Shown here in pieces: positions 27,389 to 39,379 of a DNA stretch of 64,000 nucleotides (position 1 is the stretch's first letter; each line of letters opens with the position of its first letter). Origin of the DNA: Certhia americana. Its lineage: Eukaryota > Chordata > Aves > Passeriformes > Certhiidae. The stretch lies in contig CM031858.1 in assembly GCA_018697195.1 (NCBI GenBank), positions 79,429,133 to 79,493,132 of the forward strand. Direction: 5' to 3'. Both the position numbers and the translations under genes were made by a program. The notes under the pieces are model-generated. The model saw nothing but the letters and a program-made list of their open reading frames with translations. It did no database searches and had not been told where the DNA came from.

Positions 27389-28173
27389 TTAGAAGTACCC
27401 GATTCTGGCAGTTCTGCAGGACTCCAGGTCTTGCGGAATGTTCTGCAGAACACAGGGAGGGAGGTTCCTCTCCGCACTGCCGCCGCGGCTCGGGGGATGA
27501 CGGGGCTGGCGGAGCCGATCTCTCGGGACCCTCAGAAGCCGGCGGGGCTCCGCCCATTTGCTGGTAGGGAGTGCGATCCGTCCCAGGAGGAGCAGAGTTG
27601 CGATCGGAGACGGGAATGTCCCCCAGCACAATGTCACGGGGGCAGGAGAGGGTTCTGCCTCGCGCAGAATGTCCACATCCCCCTCCACCCCCCGCTCCGT
27701 GTCCAAGACGGAAGGGTCTCACTGGGAACTCTGGGAAACCGCGGAGACCCGGGAGGAACCACGGGGGCTAATCCCTTGGAAAGCCAAGTCCACTGACTTC
27801 ATTGTGTTAACAATATCTCCACGTCTGCACTATGATCAGGGGAGAGAGTCTCCATGAGATGGTTCCTGACAAGAGACCATGCCTCCCTGGAGAACAACCC
27901 CTTATGCTCCACTAAAAAAGCCATGCTTCCTGGTCCACAGGAATAATTTTTCAAAACCACTCTGGTAAGCAGGAGCCTGGTTCCGCTCCACGAACCACTT
28001 CCAGAGATGCAGGGCTAGGGAGTCTACCACAGAAACCACGGAGGTTGCCATTGTCAAGAGGTGCAGGCAAAATTGCGAACAGCTCACGGTCACTGTGCCA
28101 AGTAAGGAAGGGGTAAGAACCTGTAAGATCTCAGCCACGGCTGTCCTCCACTCGGCGGCCACCGTATACGAAA
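27389..28173 (-). pseudogene. Candidate gag 5' remnant (matrix-like) and leader
   Basis: Just downstream of the 5' LTR, a minus-strand frame (27902 upward) includes SLALHLWKWFVERNQAP and FEKLFLWTRKHGF. These are Trp- and Lys-rich helices of the kind seen in beta-type matrix domains. A second frame (27389-27706) continues with proline- and arginine-rich sequence. No major homology region and no CCHC zinc knuckles can be found, so capsid and nucleocapsid appear deleted or replaced. The assignment rests on position and composition and is weak. Confidence 0.35.
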
Positions 28174-28465
28174 TGAATACAATAGGACACGAAATGAACC
28201 ACACGCACTCGCTAGAAGTTCAAGGCAAAAAGGACAGATTTTATTTCGTGGCCTCATTATACATAAAATTCAAAAGCGGCCAGGGATTGGAGAGTGAAGT
28301 CGCCACCTCTCTAACCACACTGGTCAAACCAAGAGTTCATCAATTTTCTCCTCCTCCAGAAAAGAATGCAAAACAGTCATTTTTTACATGAAACTGCGTG
28401 AGAAACTCCGTTACAAAAACGTAAACATCAGAAGGCTTAGAAAACTTTAGAAGATCAGGGTGACA
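28174..28465 (-). repeat. 5' LTR of the provirus
   Basis: Same family as 22997-23289 but with more CpG sites preserved (for example CGCACTCGCT where the other copy has TGCACTTGCT). On the minus strand it starts TGTCACCC. A clear tRNA primer-binding site directly after it is not visible. Confidence 0.8.
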
Positions 28466-31229
28466 CTCTTCATGCACAGGTAGAAAACCTTTGCACAGGT
28501 GGATCCCTTTGCTGAACAATGCTGTGGATTCCACAACTTTGCATGGGGTTAGTGGGAAGCTAGAGAAGGATCTGGAAGACCTTCCACTGTGATTTCCTAA
28601 GCAGACAAAACATGGTCTTGGCCTATCCCTGTCCACCAGAGAAGTGGAGAGGTCTCTCAGGGCTCCTTTGGCTGCCAACCTCCTGTCTGAAGCAGCAAGA
28701 TGGGGTCTGGCTGCCAGGAACTGCTATCACCCACCCACCCACAGGGCCCCTGGTGCCCTGGCTGATGTGTCATGGTGGCACTATGACAAGAGGCTCTAAA
28801 AATTGCCTAAACTAAAGATGGTCAGAGCCTGGGAAAATATTATGCAAAAATATCACATAAGCTTGCTTTCTTCTCTCCCAAGGTATCTTGTGACTGCTTT
28901 GGGAACCAGAACATCAAACTCTGGAAATAGTCCCAAAACAATCCTCCTGAATTTATTTAGACACACAAATAAGAGCATGATATGTGAATAATCCCTTAAT
29001 TCCATGCTGAATTAGTCAAGATACAGCTGGAATGTTGTTTTTGCTCTAACTTAAGTTGCAAACAGAAAACACTTCTACACTGAAACTATCAAATAGTTAT
29101 TAGCTGTAAAAATGCACATAATCTTCAGTTATGGAAATTTGTATTTGTGACTATTTCAGTGAAATGCCTTTCTATTTTTATAAGTATCAATGTTTTTTAA
29201 CAATCTGAAATTCAAAAGAAGTTTTTGTACAAATCACTTTGGACAGCTGTTCTGTCATACACTTTGCCATTAGTGGAGCTGAGGGAGATAGGCAGTAGGT
29301 GACTGCCCAGCAGGTCCACCTTAAGGATCTGACTAACTTGGGAGTTGTCAGGAGTGAAGAGGCTTATAAACTGAGCTGAGAGGAGCTGAAGAAATGACAG
29401 GCAGGCTTGGGTAAGTGACTGGGGTGAGTAGTGTCAAACTAGTGTCAAACAAGTAACTGATGTGATTGAAGTCAAAAGTGACACAAGAGAATTGAGGGAC
29501 CAAAGTGGCTGTAGTGACTCAGGTGTGATGCAGACTGAGGCCTTCTGAGACAAGTTTAGACATACTCATATAACCCTCTATACACTAAATGTAAGGACTG
29601 ATTGCATTGCTGAGAAAGGGTTACCTTAATGGCATTACTATCAGTTCTGAAAATCTGAAAATCTTGTTTCTTTGTCATGTTTCAGTATGGATTTAAGAAA
29701 GGGCAGTTGTGCTTAACCAGCTTGACAGGTTGGATATAAACTGAATCGCAGGAAATTCCACTAAAGCACACAGAAAAAAAAAATTATCTTGAGAGTGCTT
29801 AAACAGTAGAAAACTTTTAAAAATTCTGTTGAAAACATTAGTAAAAACCTTTCTTTTCTGGTCTGTGACTTCTAAGGCTGCTGGAAGAGTTTTGTGTCCA
29901 GTTTTGCATGTCAAATTTTGGCAGCAGTACTGGCAAACTGGAAAATCATGAAGAACAGAACCTATGAATTCCAAGGGAATGATGAAATAAATAGCTTTTA
30001 TCTGAAACAATTAGCTTATTTCTAGGACAGAAAAAATGATGAAAAAAATTTCCCAGTGGGGGGCAGTGAGCAAGAGGTTTTGTCGGCTTTAGATGTCTAC
30101 CAGAGTTAATCCCAAACAAACACATTAAAAACTATTATTATAAAGGTTACTTTTTCTGCTTAGTCTCTGAAGGATAGATGATAAAAAAGTGTACTTTGAA
30201 GTAATAATTGATATTAGTATTAAAAAATAATGAAATGGGCAAATGAGAACTGGACCATGCCCCTTAGGAGGTTTGTTTATGCTTTTCCTTCCAGAGAGTT
30301 TAAAGAATAGGTGAAAAAGCCTGTTAGGGGATGATGAGGAATTCTTGGGCTGAGGCATGAGGTTTCTGCATGTTTTTTGCAGCCCTGTGTATGCATGTTT
30401 CCATAAAAGATGAGTGGAAGATCCCCCCATGCAGAGTTCAAATTGCATCAAAAGGACCAGAAGAGAAACACATTCCAAGGTGAAATACTTAACTCTGAAC
30501 ATTGGGATTCTTAAATTATTCTGTAAAGAATTTCAAGTTTTCTGCTCCTGAATTATCTGTGTTTTAATTCTAGTATTTAGCTTACACATTGCTGAGGATG
30601 TGTTGCCATGGACTGTGGGTGAACAAAAGCTGCTGATGCCTCAGTGTCAGGTTGTACGTGTTTACTCTGTCCTTCATGTATGTTTAATCTTAGACAGCTT
30701 TCAGTACTCTCATGATGCATCGCAACTATTGACTATAGTGCAATTACCATGCTGATTTGTAGCTATCTCTGTCAGAAGTTAAGGAGGAAGAGATTTTCTT
30801 GGGGACAGATTTGTTTATGAACACCTCTGGAATTTGATTTCGGCATGAACGATCAGCATGTCTAATGGCGTGTCAGCAAGCTCTTTATTTTCACTGCTAC
30901 CTTCTGGGAGCGAGGAGTGCAGGAAACCTAATAACAAGGGCTTTCTGTGGTCATTTAAGAGGGCAACCCCCACTGCGTTATCCAATTAGTAGAAAGACGT
31001 GCACCTGTAGCATCTGGCTGTATTAAATTTCATTGCTCTTTCTTCAAGCAGTTGATATAGCGGCGTTCGAAGCTTTTAGCTCTCTTGCCACATGCCAGGT
31101 GCCAGAGCTGCACAAACGTTTGGGAGCTCCTGAGAACGAGATGCTAAAGGTGAGGTTATGTCGCTGTGTCTGAAGTATTAATGCTGTGCCTGACACAAGT
31201 TTTCAGCTTTTACAGCGGTAACAGGGTGT
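28466..31229. other. Intergenic sequence left of the CpG island
   Basis: 28466-28800 is slightly GC-richer and may be a repeat I do not recognise. A short stretch near 29690-29735 (GGATTTAAGAAAGGGCAG) resembles an old CR1 RT segment. Otherwise nothing is seen. Confidence 0.45.
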
Positions 31230-31374
31230 GCCACTCTGGGCAGTCGGAGGGTCTTGTCGCTGGGGGCTCCCTGAGTTGTCTGGAGGGCGGCATCTGGGAG
31301 CGGGGAATTCTGCGTCGCTGCAGGCTTTGGCGTCGGGGCCGCTGCGCACGGAATCTCCTAGCTCCGGGCAGCCC

Positions 31375-31388
31375 GTTTCCATGGGAAG
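31375..31388 (+). promoter_or_regulatory. Second, weaker X-box-like motif
   Basis: GTTTCC-AT-GGGAAG, 91 bases upstream of the stronger X-box and with the same two-base spacer, matches the consensus at 9 of 12 half-site positions. On its own it would not be convincing; paired with the other it supports a ciliary promoter. Confidence 0.3.
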
Positions 31389-31465
31389 CCGTGACTGACC
31401 TCGGGCTGGAAGGGGAAGTTCAAAAAGCGCCCACCGGACGGCGGGGGGGGCGGTGGCGGCAGCCC

Positions 31466-31479
31466 CTCGCCATGGCAAC
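31466..31479 (+). promoter_or_regulatory. X-box (RFX-binding) motif in the CpG island
   Basis: CTCGCC-AT-GGCAAC matches the RFX X-box consensus GTNRCC-(0-3 N)-RGYAAC at 11 of 12 half-site positions, with a perfect right half-site. RFX2/RFX3, usually with FOXJ1, switch on motile-cilia genes through such sites. It overlaps an ATG in good context (GCCATGG at 31472). Confidence 0.55.
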
Positions 31480-31873
31480 CACTCCGGGCGATGGAGGCGG
31501 CGGTGGGGCAGCCGCAGGGCACGGCCGTCGGCGCTGCCGCCCGCCCGGGGGCCCGGACACAGCCCCCCGAGCCGCGGGCCCCGGCGGAGCGCGGCGCGGA
31601 CCCGCTGCAGGTGCGGGGCGCGGCGGGGACAGCGAGAGAGGGAAGGGAGAGAGCGAGGGAAGGGAGTCCCGGGACAGGCGGGGCGCGGGAAGTGCCGCGT
31701 TCGCAGCCTGTGTGGGACAGGGAGCCACGGAGCGGGTGCGCCGGTAACTTCTGTCCCCAAGGTGTGCGGGGGTGCGGAGCCGCCGTGCGAGGGACGGCGG
31801 TCACCGCTTCTCCCTCTGCGCCGGCCGCGCTCAGAACTGCGGGTAACCAGCGTAGCTTGCCTCCTCGGAGAAG

Positions 31874-34800
31874 GTATTTCTGTCTGCGATGAAATTCAAA
31901 CTTTTACCGCTTATAAACAGACTAAGCGTTGATGTATCTTGAACAGGGCAGCTGTTTCTAATGGCAATTACTCGTCTTGTGACACGTATGAAAGCACTAA
32001 AGGGGTGTTTTTGCGAGTACCAGAGTCATAGGGTGCTCTCGAGTAAAAAAGAGGAATCGTGCAAATTCCTGTTTCCGGCGTCACTCTGGAAGTCTGTTGC
32101 TTTCGCCTCTGCGCTGATATTTACGTTATTACTAGCTTTGTTGAGTCGAAGCACACATGAACGTTATTTCAAGGATTAATGCAGTTAATAAAACTGTTTC
32201 TTGTAAACTATTTGTTTTCCCTTTGCTTTGGCTGAGTCGTCGATGTCTCTTGGTATGGTCTTTCACTGTTCACGGAAGCTAACTTGATTGACTTTTGCTG
32301 AAGGGGGTGTGTAGGTCATAGATGCTGGGGATGGTTCTTCCATAAAGATTCCCGTAATGTTAAAGCAGTAGAAATGCTCCTCATTTTTAATTTTTGCAGT
32401 AGTCACCAGGACGTGTTGCAGATGCATTTGAGCTACTATTTCTGTACAATTCCATTCTTAAAAAGTAATTATGCTTATCTTTTGCAAGAGTAACGTTTTT
32501 ACCATAAGGGTAGTCCTATGAAAACCTAAAGAGCGTCAGGTCAGTGCTGTGGTAATTTAAATACATTAAACTTTCATAAAAAGATATTATTTGGTTTACA
32601 GGAAGTTAACTAACAATATCATTAATTAGATATTTGACATGTGAAGCTAATGATTAAAATGAAGCCACTCTTTCTTGTTAACATTCATTTGAATTTTAAT
32701 TGTAGTATTGTTCAGTTGAGCATTTGAGTCCTACCTTTTCCTTTAGCTTTTGTGGATATGATATGATGTATACAGAACTTTTTTCAGAAATGTTTAGTTT
32801 GATTATCATTTTACACCTTCATGTGCTAGAAGCTTTTTCTTTGGTGCAACTTAGGAATGAAGTCTATATTAGTAAGCAATGTGTGTCTCATGTTTTCTCT
32901 TTTCTAGAATGGGGCTTGATGGTGTATCTTTTCAATAACCAAAAATGTCCAAATGTCCCCTACATTTTAGCAGCTTATGTTTGCAAGGAATGGAAGAAAA
33001 TAGTGATGAAAGCACTTGGGCAATTCACAGTATAGCCACTAAGGACAAAAGAGTAGCTGTGTTACACTTGTGTAGTGTAACTTGCCTTAATAGCAATTTT
33101 TAATAAACAGACTGATATAATTGTTAACATTTAAAATTCTACCTTAAATCTTTGGATGTTCATGTGTAGTAGCCCATGTGGAAAGGAAGATTCCCTTTCC
33201 GCTGCCTCCACAGTGGATATATAGCAGATTTAAAAAAAAATAACGGGAAGTATGTAACAAACATCTCTCGGGTATTGGCAGTTTCACAGGGAAACAAAAT
33301 TAGGACACGAATAATTGCTCAACAGCAGAAAACATTTGATTTCTCAGTGAAAATATGTAAAAAGACTGTGACAGGTGTCTGGCAATAACTTTATTGAAAG
33401 AAATAAAATGCTTTCCTTGACAATAAAAGATTAAATTTCAGCCTAATTCTATATGCCATGATTTGATATTGTCCTGATGGAAAACAATCATTCAATTGTA
33501 TTAGTGTTTCTTTTCTGAAGCAATATACAGAAGAGGTCATGCGTTCAGCTTCTGCTAAAGGCAGGTTTTTATAAGTTGCTGAATTCATGTACACACACTG
33601 CAGTAGTTATAACCCAGCAAGTCACTGCTAAGGAAAGTCCTGCGCTCAGCAACATGCATCAAAATGAACAGGGGCAGAAAGCTACATGGGGTGTATTTTT
33701 CTGAGGATGCTTGCAAACTTGCAAGGAGCGATAGTTAAGGTGTGGGAACTGGAAAGAAAAAGTAGATGAAAAGATGGAACTGCTTCTTCAATGTCCAATG
33801 AAGAGATACATTTCCTGGCTTTTGGGCCTGTAATTTTTTAAGTAATAATTTGTCATATTTAATCAGATTTGAAAGTATCTGCTTGCTGGTGACAGAAACC
33901 ACTGAATGCTGATTCTGAATGTCAGTGTGCAGCAAATTGCATGAAACAGGCTTTTACTGTAGTCTAAGTTGGCTCAAGTAAGCTTAGCAGAGGCAGGTGG
34001 CTAACCTGCTGAAAGATGGAAAAAGCTGCCTTTTGCTTTCATCACCAGTAGGATACTACCAGAAATTAAAGAATATGCAGCAATGGAGAAGAGGAATTGA
34101 TGCAGTAGCATGAGAACTATGTGTAGCTTTAATGATTTTTCTAGCAGACCTTTCTAATTGAAAGAAAACAGAAGCCAAATGATGCTGTTTCATTTGGAAT
34201 ACAGGGATGAATGAGAAATAAATTGATTTGGATTCCATTTTCCAAATATATTTGGATGAAACATGACATCATATGTTTAAATGGGAAAGAAGGATTTTTC
34301 TTAGGCACAATCAGGCTGTTACTGGTAAAAAGAATGCTATGGGTCCTTACCATTTTCAGTAGCCAAAGAATATTTGAAACTGCTTAATAGACGCAAGAAA
34401 TATTTCCAAGGAACCGTGACTGGTAGTGAAGGAATATTTCAGCATTACAATTAGTATGCAGGAGATTTACAGATAAGGAAGACCTCTGTCACTTAACCTA
34501 GATCAGACAATGTGTTATAGTCCAAACATGTCAAGAATGGTAACACTTCATGACAAGTGCTGCAGAAGCAGAAAGAGGTTTAATAGCCAGCAGCTACAGG
34601 GCATCATGTCCAACCCCTTTCACTCTGAATGTGCAGGGAGAGATGGTAGGCTGGGGACACAGCAATCGCACAGCTCTGGTTGCTCAGCAACAATTGCAGC
34701 TTTTTAATGTGAGTGTGTGTTAAGCAGGCAGTAGCAGTCGTGCTTTTTCCAGAAAGGTTTAGTTTAGCAAACAAGGAGCAAATTCTTCTCTGACATGGTT

Positions 34801-35252
34801 GAAAGACATAGGCTGCTCATGTACAGCCCAGGAAGCCTAGGATAAGTGTATAATTTTACATTATTGCCACTTTTGTGGAGTTGCATAGGTTTTGGCCTCT
34901 GTTTATGTAACATTGAAATGTGCAATCTATACTTCCTCTATTGCTAAAGTTACATAAAGGGAAGTGCTTGGTTATTGTCAAATAACTGGTTTTGCTTGTA
35001 GGATTCTGATATAAATTAATGATTAAAATACCTGAAGTGGGTGTTGGGGTGAGGACCTTGGGGTTGAACCACAGGGGAAGAGATGTCATTGAGACACCTT
35101 CTGCCTCTGTGCAGTGGGATTGCTAATGATGAAAGGCTGCAGCTGGTCCAGTTTAACTCCACAACAGAAAAGGACAAAACACCAATATTCTAGGAAATAA
35201 CAGCATGCCTCACATGTTGTTGTGTTCCTGCGATACCCAGTAGATTGCAGGG
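31874..35252 (+). other. Proposed first intron of the long DNAH5 transcript, proximal part
   Basis: AT-rich; no exon recognised. A frame at 32724-33035 has no family signature. Contains the isolated X-box at 34679. If the CpG-island exon is not joined to DNAH5, this is plain intergenic DNA. Confidence 0.4.
34679..34691 (+). promoter_or_regulatory. Isolated X-box-like palindrome
   Basis: GTTGCT-C-AGCAAC, a near-perfect RFX half-site pair (11 of 12), 3.2 kb downstream of the CpG island. It would fall in the first intron of the proposed long DNAH5 transcript. Short palindromes like this also occur by chance. Confidence 0.3.
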
Positions 35253-35752
35253 TGTTGTGGTTTAACCCAGCTGGCAAGTAAGGCCCATACAACAGTTCTC
35301 CTTGCACTGGGATGGGGGAGAGAATTAGACTAAAAGTGAAGAAACTCATGGGTTGAGATCAAAGCAGTTTAATAAGGAAAATAAAGTCCTGCATTGCAAG
35401 CAAAGCAGGTTAAGGAATGCATTCCCCACTTCCTGTAGGCTTCATCACATGTAATGTGATGTGGAAGGCAAACACCATTTCTCTGGATGTCCCCTCTTTC
35501 TCCTTCTCCTCAGGCTTTATATACTGAGAATGATGTCATGTAGTCTGGAATGCCCCTGAGATCAGCTGTTGTGGCTGTGCTTCCTCCCAACTTCTTATGT
35601 TCCCCCAGCCTTTTGTTGGTGGGATAAGAGCCTTGGTGCTGGGTAAGTACTGCTCAGCAGTGACTGAAACATCCCTACATTATCAACACTATTTCCTGCC
35701 CAAATCCAAAACCAGTTGCTAGAGAGAAATTTACTCATCCAAACCCAGCACA
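35253..35752 (-). mobile_element. ERVL-like solo LTR (500 bp)
   Basis: Begins TGTTGTGGTTTAACCCAGC and ends AACCCAGCACA, the well-known termini of a widespread bird ERVL LTR family. It has a minus-strand TATA box (CTTTATATACTGAG around 35515) and flanks CAGGG (35248-35252) and CAGAG (35753-35757), a 5-base duplication with one change. No internal retroviral sequence flanks it. Confidence 0.75.
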
Positions 35753-37429
35753 CAGAGTATTAGGGGAACTGGATTAAAAGTGAACAAGAAGGTTAAGTGC
35801 AGAGACTGGCACTTGACATTCCTTATATTTTCTAAGATTAAGGAAGGGCAGGCCGAGTTACAGAAGGCTTCTTGGAGGCTATTGCAGGAAGAAAAACTCA
35901 ACTCTCTTCACTTATTATTCTATTTGTACGCTAATCAGATGGTCTTCCTGCTTGGCTGAGGAAACAGGAGATGTCCTCTGTGAGGATGTTGGGAGCATTC
36001 AGGACTCCTAGGAAAGCTGAAGACGCTGCTAAAGTATCATGACAAAAAAGAAAGAAATGCTAGTATGTTGTATGCAGATTCTTGGAGTGATAAATCTTTC
36101 ATGTTACTGAACTTGGAGCTGTGTCTCCTAATTTGTGTACCAAATCATATTTTTCTATTCCATTTGTGATTCCCATATTGCTGTTGTGACTAACACCTAT
36201 GAACATAATTGCTGTTACAGCAGGTTGAAGAATGGTTTAATATTCAAATTTTAGAATAAACGAAATGATTTCTATTATCAGAATGCAGAAAAAACTAGTA
36301 TTTCTCGATTGAAATGTGACTCAATCCTTCGTATTTTAGACAATAATTTACGAAAGAAAATATACCAGGTTTTTCCACATTATGGAACTCATAGTATTCC
36401 ATGAACATTAAAAATTAAAAGAGCAATCAGATTTTTACAATGGCAAAGGAATTTGTTTAGCAGGTAATAGATGGCGGAGTATTCAAACTCCAACTGCTAA
36501 GGGGTTATGAGATCATAACTTGGATGTGCAATCAGATGCCAGAAATTTGAGTCAATAGTTTCAGCCATTTCTTTTTCTTTAGCATTTTATTCCTAAAAAT
36601 CTATATATCAAAAGCATTTTAAGTGTTTAGCATGGAGAAAATAACATGCATTCTGCCTCCCATGAATTTAATTTGGCATGTTTTAAAATGTGGAAACTGG
36701 GATTTCTCAGATTTCTTTCTAATGATTTTTAGCTTAGAAGAAAAATAAAACTTTCCTTGTTCTTGCTCTGAATTATTTTCTCTTTTCAAAGTTTGACCTA
36801 TTCAAGAAGAGTGTTTATTTATGTGGTGAACTGGTTATTAATATAAATTAGGTCAAGAATTACAGAATTCCTTTGTATGAAATAATTTCTTTTATTCTTG
36901 ATTTCCTATGAAATCTTGTGTGTGTGCAGAGGATGTGTAACTAAGATCTTTCTGCTAGGCTTTATCAGCAGGATTTTTAGCTGATGGCATTCATTAGCTA
37001 TAAAGATGGCAGGGTTTTTTTTTTTTTGTTGGGTGTTTTTTTTTTTTTTTTTGTGGTAAAAGGAAAAACCAACAGAATGGTGGTGGAGAGAGTGAAGGTG
37101 CTCTCCACCAGTGTGGACAGGTGATGGGTGCCTGCTGAGCACCCTCTTAGACTGGTCTGTCTATGCCTCCAGTGCAGCATGTGGCAGTGGTAAGGATTAG
37201 GAATGTTCCTAGGCCCTGTCTTTTCCTTGGGACTTGTCCAAACTCCCTATTATTACTTCTTACTGGAGTATGCCCGCGAAATGTAAATGTTGCTAACTAG
37301 TTTTAAATCCCATTACACATATCTTATCCAGTAATAGTTTTCAAACATCTCTATAATTTTTTTTTTCTACTTTGTTATGCATTGTGGGGTTTTTTTCCTA
37401 ATGTAAACTAAAAGCTTTGAAGACAAAAA

Positions 37430-38140
37430 GTGGAGGAAGGGTGATCCTTTTGCCAGAGGAAATGATTTCCTGACGAGGCCTGCCAGAGTCCAGCTAGCTG
37501 TGGGGTCAGATCGCTCCGGGATGCCACACCAGGAGTTGGGAACCACCTGGGAAATATCTGTGCCTCAGGTGGAACCTGACGAGCAGGATGCTCGCCGATA
37601 GCACAGGATCTGCCCACCACGACTAGGTCAAGTACAGGAGAAAAGGGGAGGCCACTCCTTGGTGAGGTTCCAGCAGTTTTATTGCAGGAGACACAGGTGA
37701 AGGCGACACCGAAGAGAGTGACCCCGAGCACTACTGTGCATGGGGGTTTATACTGGGGTACACAAAGGGGAGGATACAATCATTCAGCCAATGGTAAGGG
37801 TACAGGGGAGGAGTAGGGGGATCACCCCAGCGTCCTTGGGGCCAATGGGATAAAGGGGGAGAAGGGAGGTCACATGTTCCAATGGGATGTCGAGGGAAGG
37901 GAGACACCCAGGAACGCCCAGGGGGTGGAACGTGTTTAGGATTGGACGAGGGAAGGATTGGCATGGAGGGTTCTGGAAATAGGGGTAGGGCTAGGTGGAT
38001 TGACACTGAAGGTGCTGGAAAGAGAGGAGGGGAACTTCCATATAGGGAGAGAACTGGGGTGGGTACAATGTAGGGACGAACCAACTGGGGAGGGGATTAG
38101 GGGAACATGGAATGAACCAACTAACGATAGAAATGTAAAA
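37430..38140 (-). mobile_element. LTR-like element, minus orientation, borders unresolved
   Basis: Compositionally distinct purine-rich block. On the minus strand it has CCAAT-like motifs (CCAATGGG near 37850, CCAATGGG near 37880), then a TATA-like TATAAACCCC (near 37747), then CTGCAATAAAA (near 37683), in the order of U3 and R. I could not find matched termini or a target duplication. Sequence to its right (38150-38470) has a minus-strand frame with a Cys-rich hydrophobic stretch that could be an Env tail, but this is speculative. Confidence 0.45.
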
Positions 38141-39379
38141 CATTAAATAACAAGTAGAAATAAACCTTGGCCGCAGCAATTTCCTATGAGCATGGCGACA
38201 GCACTTTAGCGATTTGTAGGTGCAGGCCACAGGGATTAATGACACAAGAATATTAGCACCACAACAGCAAAGGGAAAACAAACCTGCCCACAGAGGCTCT
38301 GGAATACAGCTTGGGTGCAAGACTACAGAACAATAAGCCTTTGGCATTTCTGAGGTGAAAGCACCTTTTCTTATTACAATGCCATAAGATGTTTTCAGAT
38401 TTGTTGGAGTTTAAAAGCTGATGTTCAAAACTATTGAAATAGATCAAGGGACTGTAACAGTTGCAACAAAACACTGAGCTTAAGCTTTACCTGTGGTGGG
38501 GTTATTTTATATCCCTCCCAGATGATATGAACAGGCCTCTGAACAAATATTTAACTGTAGTGAAGAGGGAATTCCTGCTAAAAACTGAGATGCATAGTTT
38601 TCAAGAATATTGGTTTAGCCACATGAAGACAATGCAGTAACTTTGGGGAAAAGCTTTTGGAATCTTGCTTTGTTTCTCAGGGCACTCTTACAACAGTATT
38701 CAATTACAAGTAATTTTAAATCTTAATAAAAATGTGAATAAAGGGGGTTTGGCTTTTAACTTTCCCCTGTCCCAGCTTGCTATGTTGCAGTCATGGGATC
38801 ATGGTTGGGGAAAAAGGCACTGGAAGTACTAAGTAAAAGAGAAGTCTGGGTACAATGGTTTGTTAGGGGAGAGCCTCCAGAGGTCCAGTAAAGGTAGTAA
38901 TCTAAATCTTTAGTTAACTGATATATTAAAAAAAGTGTCTCTAAATGCTTAGAGCATGGAGAAGTGTCTTGTTAGAGGTTGACTGGTTTCTGAAAGAATG
39001 AAAGACTAAAATTTTTCTAAGAAGAGAGAAGAAAAAAGAATTACATTGCAGAAAAGAAATAGACATCTATGGCCTGTACTTATTTCCTTTTTATTTCTCC
39101 AGAGAAAAAGAACTGGTATGAAAACCAACGCTACTGCTTTGGCTGGTTGGCAAGCACTATGTTTTTCATGACATAGCTGCTGCTATTAAAAATTGTCAAG
39201 TGGATGTTTTTTGTTATTAGGCAAAGAATTGGGTAGTATGAGTTAAATATACCTAGTTGCTGCAGCTCTGCTTAATTAAGTTTTTATCAAACTTAAAATT
39301 TAAGGAAATGAATAGGTAGAAGTTGCATTAAATGGACTCTTGTCTGGTGGTAAATAAGTCCAATAGACTGAAAAATGAG

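Larger units (their letters stand above)
22997..28465 (-). mobile_element. Degenerate class II (ERVK/beta-like) endogenous retrovirus, minus strand
   Basis: Two roughly 285-290 base direct repeats (22997-23289 and 28174-28465) bound about 4.9 kb. The minus strand of that interval carries, in retroviral order, gag-like, protease, RT, RNase H and integrase remnants. The integrase C-terminal region runs into the 3' LTR, leaving no room for env. Frames change repeatedly and key residues are lost, so it cannot encode functional proteins. By eye the LTRs differ at about one base in eight, mostly transitions and CpG loss, which implies an old insertion. I see no convincing flanking target duplication (GAATGC or GCAATA on the left, CTCTTC on the right). 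The left ends of the LTRs are uncertain by about 10-15 bases. Confidence 0.85.
31230..31873 (+). promoter_or_regulatory. CpG island, candidate distal promoter and first exon of DNAH5
   Basis: GC- and CpG-rich block standing out sharply from AT-rich flanks and not recognisable as a repeat. It contains GC-box-like runs (around 31440-31460 and 31676-31690), no TATA box, and two X-box-like elements (listed separately). Possible + strand donors are CAG|GTGCGG at 31611, AAG|GTGTGC near 31761 and AAG|GTATTT at 31874. ORFs run through it in several frames on both strands, as expected from high GC, and none resembles a known protein. It could instead serve an unrecognised non-coding RNA or an antisense gene. 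Its orientation relative to DNAH5, the X-boxes and the acceptor at 52302 make a DNAH5 alternative first exon the best reading. Confidence 0.55.

Noticed and set aside
31230..31873. CpG island as the promoter of a divergent minus-strand gene such as TRIO or GLO1
   Set aside because: No minus-strand frame in or left of the island resembles the start of either protein. Not excluded for a non-coding transcript.
31166..31932. Several 100-190 codon ORFs on both strands of the CpG island
   Set aside because: High GC removes stops in every frame; none shows a known domain. Only the 31491 frame is kept, as a hypothesis, because of phase and context.
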